The position numbers and the translations under genes are program-made. From Streptomyces himalayensis subsp. himalayensis (GTDB lineage Bacteria; Actinomycetota; Actinomycetes; Streptomycetales; Streptomycetaceae): a stretch of DNA of 64,000 nucleotides. Shown piece after piece: positions 60,099-64,000 of this stretch (positions within the stretch are counted from its first letter, which is position 1; every line of letters begins with the position of its first letter). The notes beneath the pieces were generated by a model that was given only the letters and a program-made list of their open reading frames with translations, had not been told where the DNA came from and searched no databases. The stretch lies in NCBI RefSeq assembly GCF_013778455.1, contig NZ_JACEHE010000009.1, positions 186,001-250,000 of the forward strand, read 5' to 3'.

Positions 60099-60299
60099 GG
60101 GTTCGGCCGCCGGGACTCCACGACGCCTGCCCCCGATCCGGGCGACATGGCCGACCTGGAGGTGGCTCACGTCTGATCACGAGCGCCCCGCACGGTTGAG
60201 GGCCGCGCGTGATGTGAAGCACACGGGCCGCCCTCACCGACCGTTCCTGCGCCTCTTCGTCCACCATTGCCCCAGCCCACCCACCGGAGAACCCGAAGA

Positions 60300-61511
60300 A
60301 TGACCCCCAACCTGGAGCAGTACGCGGCCCGCTATCCCCGTGCGGGAGAAGTGGCCGTGTCCCTGGTGATGTTCGGCCTCGCGGTCTTCGGCAGCTCCCT
60401 CACGACGCCGGACAGCGACCAGCCGACCCGCATGTGGCCCGCCGTACTGCTCGCGGGGATCGCCTGTCTCGCCCTGCTGAGGCATCGCACCCACCCCCGC
60501 ACAGCGGTCGCCGTGTCCGCGGTCTGCACCATGATCACCAGCGCACTGGGCTACCTGCTCACCCCCCTGCTGCTGGCGCCGGTCATGGCAGCGCTGTACT
60601 GGTTGGCCGCTCTCACCGACCGGAAGACCACACGTGTCTACGCTTCCGCCACGACCGCACTTCTGGTGGTCACGGCGGTGATCGCGGACCCCGTCGACCA
60701 TCCACTGGTGCTCAGGACGATCGGCCCCGCCTTCTGGCTGCTGGTGCCGGTTGCCGGCGGCACCGCGTCACGGCTGCGGCGCGCCTATGTCGGGGCCATT
60801 CAGGCCCGCGCCGAGCACGCCGAGCGGACCCGTGAGGAGGAGGCGCGCCACCGGGTCTCCGAGGAGCGCATGCGCATCGCCCGCGAGCTGCACGACGTCG
60901 TCGCCCACCATCTGGCCCTGGCCAATGCGCAGGCCGGCACCGCCGCGCACCTGGCGCGTACCAATCCCGAGCAGACGCAGAAGATCCTCAGTGATCTCGC
61001 CGCCACGACCGCCTCGGCGCTGCGCGAGATGAAGGCCACGGTCGGCCTTCTGCGCCAGGCGGACGACCCCGACACGTCGCTGGAGCCGTCGCCGGGACTC
61101 GCCCGGCTTCCCGAGCTGACCTCCGCGTGCGAGTCCGCCGGGCTCAAGGTCACCGTCACCACCGAAGGCGAACCGCGGCCGCTCTCACCAGGCGTGGACC
61201 TGACGGCGTTCCGGATCGTGCAGGAGGCGCTGACCAACCTCAGCAAGCACGCTGCCGCGGCGGCAGCGCACGTTCGGCTCTCGTACTCGTACAACCAGCT
61301 CACCATCGCGGTCACCGACGACGGGACGTCCAAGACCCCCACCACTCCCGCGCCGGGCAAGGGCTTCGGCCTCATCGGCATGCGGGAACGCGCCCAGTCG
61401 GTCGGCGGCGACCTGCAGGCCGGCCACCGCCCCGAGGGCGGCTTCGAAGTCACCACGTCACTGCCGCTGCACTCCTACGACACGGAACCGGAAGAGGCCA
61501 CGACCCCATGA
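60300..61511 (+). CDS. sensor histidine kinase (NarL-partner, HisKA_3 type)
   Basis: The 403-residue kinase has about five membrane-spanning segments in residues 15-155, a coiled segment, then the HisKA_3 box 'IARELHDVVAHHLALANAQA' with phospho-acceptor His198. The ATPase domain has 'RIVQEALTNLSKHAAAAAAH' and 'GFGLIGMRERAQSVGGDL'. No extracytoplasmic sensor domain is visible, so the membrane region itself may sense. It overlaps the response regulator gene (ATGA). Confidence 0.9.
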   Translation: MTPNLEQYAARYPRAGEVAVSLVMFGLAVFGSSLTTPDSDQPTRMWPAVLLAGIACLALLRHRTHPRTAVAVSAVCTMITSALGYLLTPLLLAPVMAALYWLAALTDRKTTRVYASATTALLVVTAVIADPVDHPLVLRTIGPAFWLLVPVAGGTASRLRRAYVGAIQARAEHAERTREEEARHRVSEERMRIARELHDVVAHHLALANAQAGTAAHLARTNPEQTQKILSDLAATTASALREMKATVGLLRQADDPDTSLEPSPGLARLPELTSACESAGLKVTVTTEGEPRPLSPGVDLTAFRIVQEALTNLSKHAAAAAAHVRLSYSYNQLTIAVTDDGTSKTPTTPAPGKGFGLIGMRERAQSVGGDLQAGHRPEGGFEVTTSLPLHSYDTEPEEATTP

Positions 61512-62191
61512 CCATCCGCGTCCTGCTCGCCGACGACCAGGCCCTCCTGCGGGCGACCTTCCGGATCCTGATCGACTCCTGCGCCGACCTGGAGGTGATC
61601 GCCGAAGCCCCCGACGGCAAGGAGGCGATCGAGCTCACCCGCGCCCACCGCCCCGACATCGTCCTCATGGACATCCGTATGCCCGGCACGGACGGTCTGG
61701 CCGCGACGTCCGCCGTCTGCTCCGACCCGGACCTGTCCGCCACCCGTGTCCTCATCCTCACCACCTTCGAGACCGACGAGTACGTGGCCCAGGCCCTGCG
61801 CGCCGGCGCGAGCGGCTTCCTCGGCAAGGACGTGGGCGCCGACGAGCTCCTCAGCGGCATCCGTACCGTGGCCGCCGGCGACTCGCTCCTCTCCCCCGTG
61901 GCCACACGCGCCCTCATCACCCGTTTCCTCACCACTCCCGAACCCGGCAACCACCTGGCGCCACCAGAGCACCTGTCCGCTCTCACCGACCGCGAGCGCG
62001 AGGTGATGGCCCTGGCCGCCGAGGGCAAGTCCAACAACGAGATCGCCGAGGAGCTCTTCGTCAGCCCGCTGACGGTGCGCACCCATGTCCACCGCGCCAT
62101 GCCGAAGCTCGACGCCCGCGACCGGGCCCAGCTGGTCGTCATCGCCTACCAGTCGGGCCTCGTACGGCCCACGCCGCCGTCTCCCCAGTGA
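61508..62191 (+). CDS. response regulator (NarL/LuxR family)
   Basis: The 227-residue regulator has a receiver domain with acidic pocket 'LLADDQALLRATF', phospho-acceptor Asp55 in 'PDIVLMDIRMPGTDGLA' and Thr/Lys in 'ILTTFETDEY' and 'GFLGKDVGADEL'. The C-terminal LuxR helix-turn-helix is 'LTDREREVMALAAEGKSNNE' and the following helix. It is the cognate partner of the upstream kinase. Targets may include the neighbouring ABC exporter, which is transcribed convergently. Confidence 0.92.
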   Translation: MTIRVLLADDQALLRATFRILIDSCADLEVIAEAPDGKEAIELTRAHRPDIVLMDIRMPGTDGLAATSAVCSDPDLSATRVLILTTFETDEYVAQALRAGASGFLGKDVGADELLSGIRTVAAGDSLLSPVATRALITRFLTTPEPGNHLAPPEHLSALTDREREVMALAAEGKSNNEIAEELFVSPLTVRTHVHRAMPKLDARDRAQLVVIAYQSGLVRPTPPSPQ

Positions 62192-62321
62192 TCGCCGGTA
62201 TGTGGTTGCCGGCATGGGCGGCATACGCCGGCGCCGCGAGCAGATACGTCATCCCGCCGTGGCAGATCCCAGCGAACCGCCCCGGGCAAGTCAATAATCG
62301 CTCGCCGTCGTGCGCTAACTG

Positions 62322-64000
62322 CTACATCTCCACGCTGACGGGCACACCACTGTCAACAGGCCGTGGGTCACGGATGAGCTTTGAGGTCGTGTTCTCCACC
62401 GCAGCTGCCGATGCCGCTGCCGGCACCACCCCCGCCGGGGGCTTCTCGAACTGCGTACGGTGCAGTTCCGCGTACCGCCCGTCCGCCGCCAGCAGCTCCT
62501 CGTGGGTACCGCGCTCCACGATCTCCCCGTCCTCGACGACGAGGATCAGGTCGGCGGCGCGCACCGTGGACAGCCGGTGGGCGATCACGACGGCGGTGCG
62601 GCCGTCCAGCGCCTCGGCCAGGGCCTCCTGGACGGCGGCCTCCGAGGTGTTGTCGAGGTGGGCGGTGGCCTCGTCGAGGATGACGACGCGCTGGCGGGCG
62701 AGGAGCAGGCGGGCGATGGTCATGCGCTGGCGTTCGCCACCGGAGAGCCGGTAGCCGCGTTCCCCGACGACCGTGTCGAGGCCGTCGGGCAGCGAGCGGA
62801 CGAGGTTCTCGAGGCGGGCGCGGCGCAGTACGTCCCACAGGTCGTCGTCCCCGGCATCGGGTCGCGCGAGGAGCAGGTTGGCGCGGACCGAGTCGTGGAA
62901 GAGGTGGCCGTCCTGGGTGACCATGCCGAGCGTTTCGCGCAGGGACACGGCGGACAGGTCGCGTACGTCGACGCCGCCGATGCGTACGGCCCCCTCGTCC
63001 GCGTCGTACAGACGCGGCAGCAGCTGCGCGATGGTCGACTTGCCCGCTCCCGACGAGCCGACGAGCGCGACGGTCTGGCCGGGCTCGGCGCGGAAGGACA
63101 CGCCGTGCAGCACCTCCGCTCCGCCGCGGGTGTCCAGCGAGGCGACCTCCTCGAGTGAGGCGAGGGAGACCTTGTCCGCGGAGGGATAGCCGAAGCGGAC
63201 GTCGTCGAACTCGACCGCCACAGGCCCGTCAGGGACGCTTCGCGCGTCCGGCTTCTCCTCGATGAGCGGCTTGAGGTCGAGGACCTCGAAGACCCGCTCG
63301 AAGCTGACCAGTGCGCTCATGACCTCGACGCGGGCGCCGGCGAGGGAGGTCAGCGGCGCGTAGAGGCGGGTGAGCAGCAGGGCGAGCGCGACGACCGCGC
63401 CCGGCTCCAGGCTGCCGCGCAGCGCGTAGTACCCGCCGAGGCCGTAGACCAGCGCGAGAGCGAGCGCGGAGACGAGGGTGAGGGCGGTGATGAAGGCCGA
63501 CTGCGCCATGGCGGTGCGTACGCCGATGTCCCGTACGCGGCGCGCCCGCGCGGCGAACTCGGCGGACTCGTCGTCGGGCCGCCCGAAGAGCTTGACGAGG
63601 GTGGCACCGGGCGCGGAGAACCGCTCAGTCATGCGGGTGCCCATCGCGGCGTTGAGGTTGGCGGCCTCCCGCTGCATCTTCGCCATCCGGCTGCCCATAC
63701 GGCGTGCGGGCACGACGAAGACCGGCAGCAGGACGAGCGCGAGCAGGGTGATCTGCCAGGACAGGGTGAGCATGACGGCGAGGGTGAGCAGCAGCGTGAC
63801 GATGTTGCCGACCACGCCGGACAGGGTGTTGCTGAACGCCCGCTGTGCGCCGATCACATCGTTGTTGAGACGGCTGACGAGCGCGCCCGTACGCGTGCGG
63901 GTGAAGAACGCGACCGGCATCCGCTGCACGTGGTCGAAGACCGCGGCCCGCAGATCGAGGATGAGCCCTTCGCCGAGGGTCGCCGACAGCCAGCGGCCGA
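62322..64000 (-). CDS. ABC exporter, fused permease-ATPase, 5' end beyond window
   Basis: Only the C-terminal part is inside the window (about 559 residues). The transmembrane domain includes 'GALVSRLNNDVIGAQRAFSN', then the ATPase has Walker A 'ALVGSSGAGKSTIAQLL', signature 'LSGGERQRMTIARLL' and Walker B 'RVVILDEATAHLD'. It is a type IV half-transporter exporter (MsbA/Sav1866 class). The substrate is unknown. It ends 130 nt from the convergent response-regulator gene. Confidence 0.9.
   Translation of the reverse strand, partial: GRWLSATLGEGLILDLRAAVFDHVQRMPVAFFTRTRTGALVSRLNNDVIGAQRAFSNTLSGVVGNIVTLLLTLAVMLTLSWQITLLALVLLPVFVVPARRMGSRMAKMQREAANLNAAMGTRMTERFSAPGATLVKLFGRPDDESAEFAARARRVRDIGVRTAMAQSAFITALTLVSALALALVYGLGGYYALRGSLEPGAVVALALLLTRLYAPLTSLAGARVEVMSALVSFERVFEVLDLKPLIEEKPDARSVPDGPVAVEFDDVRFGYPSADKVSLASLEEVASLDTRGGAEVLHGVSFRAEPGQTVALVGSSGAGKSTIAQLLPRLYDADEGAVRIGGVDVRDLSAVSLRETLGMVTQDGHLFHDSVRANLLLARPDAGDDDLWDVLRRARLENLVRSLPDGLDTVVGERGYRLSGGERQRMTIARLLLARQRVVILDEATAHLDNTSEAAVQEALAEALDGRTAVVIAHRLSTVRAADLILVVEDGEIVERGTHEELLAADGRYAELHRTQFEKPPAGVVPAAASAAAVENTTSKLIRDPRPVDSGVPVSVEM

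Larger units (their letters stand above)
59648..60299. other. 652-bp interval after the importer operon
   Basis: No gene is seen. The stretch holds a terminator (59908-59933), the second copy of the flanking direct repeat (60000-60081) and a 13-bp palindrome (60086-60098) before the two-component genes. Confidence 0.6.

Overview
The window is high-GC actinobacterial DNA, almost certainly a Streptomyces chromosome. The signs are GC-rich third codon positions in all real genes, many GTG and TTG starts, Streptomyces-type small families (DUF397, DUF6479, a conserved 57-residue protein), actinobacterial GlgC/GlgA, PanD and RpfA/LysM/M23 proteins, and a Streptomyces-type intergenic hairpin repeat (GACGGGCTGA...TCAGCCCGTC). 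No rRNA, tRNA, CRISPR array, prophage or intact insertion sequence was seen.

Left third (about 1-22.4 kb): after a hypothetical gene, a leucine-rich-repeat protein, a UspA protein and a DUF397 protein comes a lipid/steroid-type catabolic region. Two Cys-less thiolase-like (Ltp) proteins, a double-DUF35 protein and a crotonase form one operon, divergent from a FadD19-like acyl-CoA synthetase. This order resembles the mycobacterial ltp3/ltp4-Rv3521-echA19-fadD19 block. Further on are a second FadD coupled to a nitronate monooxygenase, a PYROXD2-like FAD oxidoreductase, a DUF2236 protein and a FadE26-like acyl-CoA dehydrogenase. Sites fitting the KstR consensus TnnAACnnGTTnnA precede the crotonase and the dehydrogenase. 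A different CTGA-N7-TCAG palindrome precedes fadD19 and the monooxygenase. A Ser/Thr kinase with a long TPR tail, a metallo-beta-lactamase/rhodanese protein and an alpha/beta hydrolase lie among them.

Middle (22.4-48.4 kb): a Cys-rich four-helix protein with a tandem-repeat N-terminus, a hydrolase/phosphoribosyltransferase pair, a PEBP protein, two tandem DUF6479 membrane proteins and a LacI-operator-controlled Gfo/Idh-PmoA-cupin operon with a truncated LacI remnant beside it. Then come an amidase, acetyltransferases, a PhnZ-like HD-domain protein, an unusual SDR, storage metabolism (WS/DGAT, glgC, glgA), a DMT transporter, an RpfA-LysM-M23 cell-wall hydrolase, 6-phosphogluconate dehydrogenase, a Pro-Gly repeat protein, panD, an M50 protease with CBS domains and a cold-shock protein.

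Right part (48.8-64 kb): a KhtT/KhtU-like antiporter pair, then a sugar/sugar-acid catabolic region. It holds a fumarylacetoacetase-family hydrolase behind a perfect 18-bp palindrome, two decayed genes (lactonase and enolase-superfamily dehydratase), a zinc alcohol dehydrogenase, a LacI regulator behind a lac-operator-like site, and a YtfQ-YtfR-YtfT-YjfF type ABC importer. A roughly 80-bp direct repeat flanks the dehydrogenase-to-transporter segment. The window ends with a two-component system and a truncated ABC exporter.

A recurring property is the number of short tandem repeats, at 0.8, 9.4, 9.9, 23, 25.6, 31.5, 33.3 and 44.3 kb. Several abut or run into coding ends.
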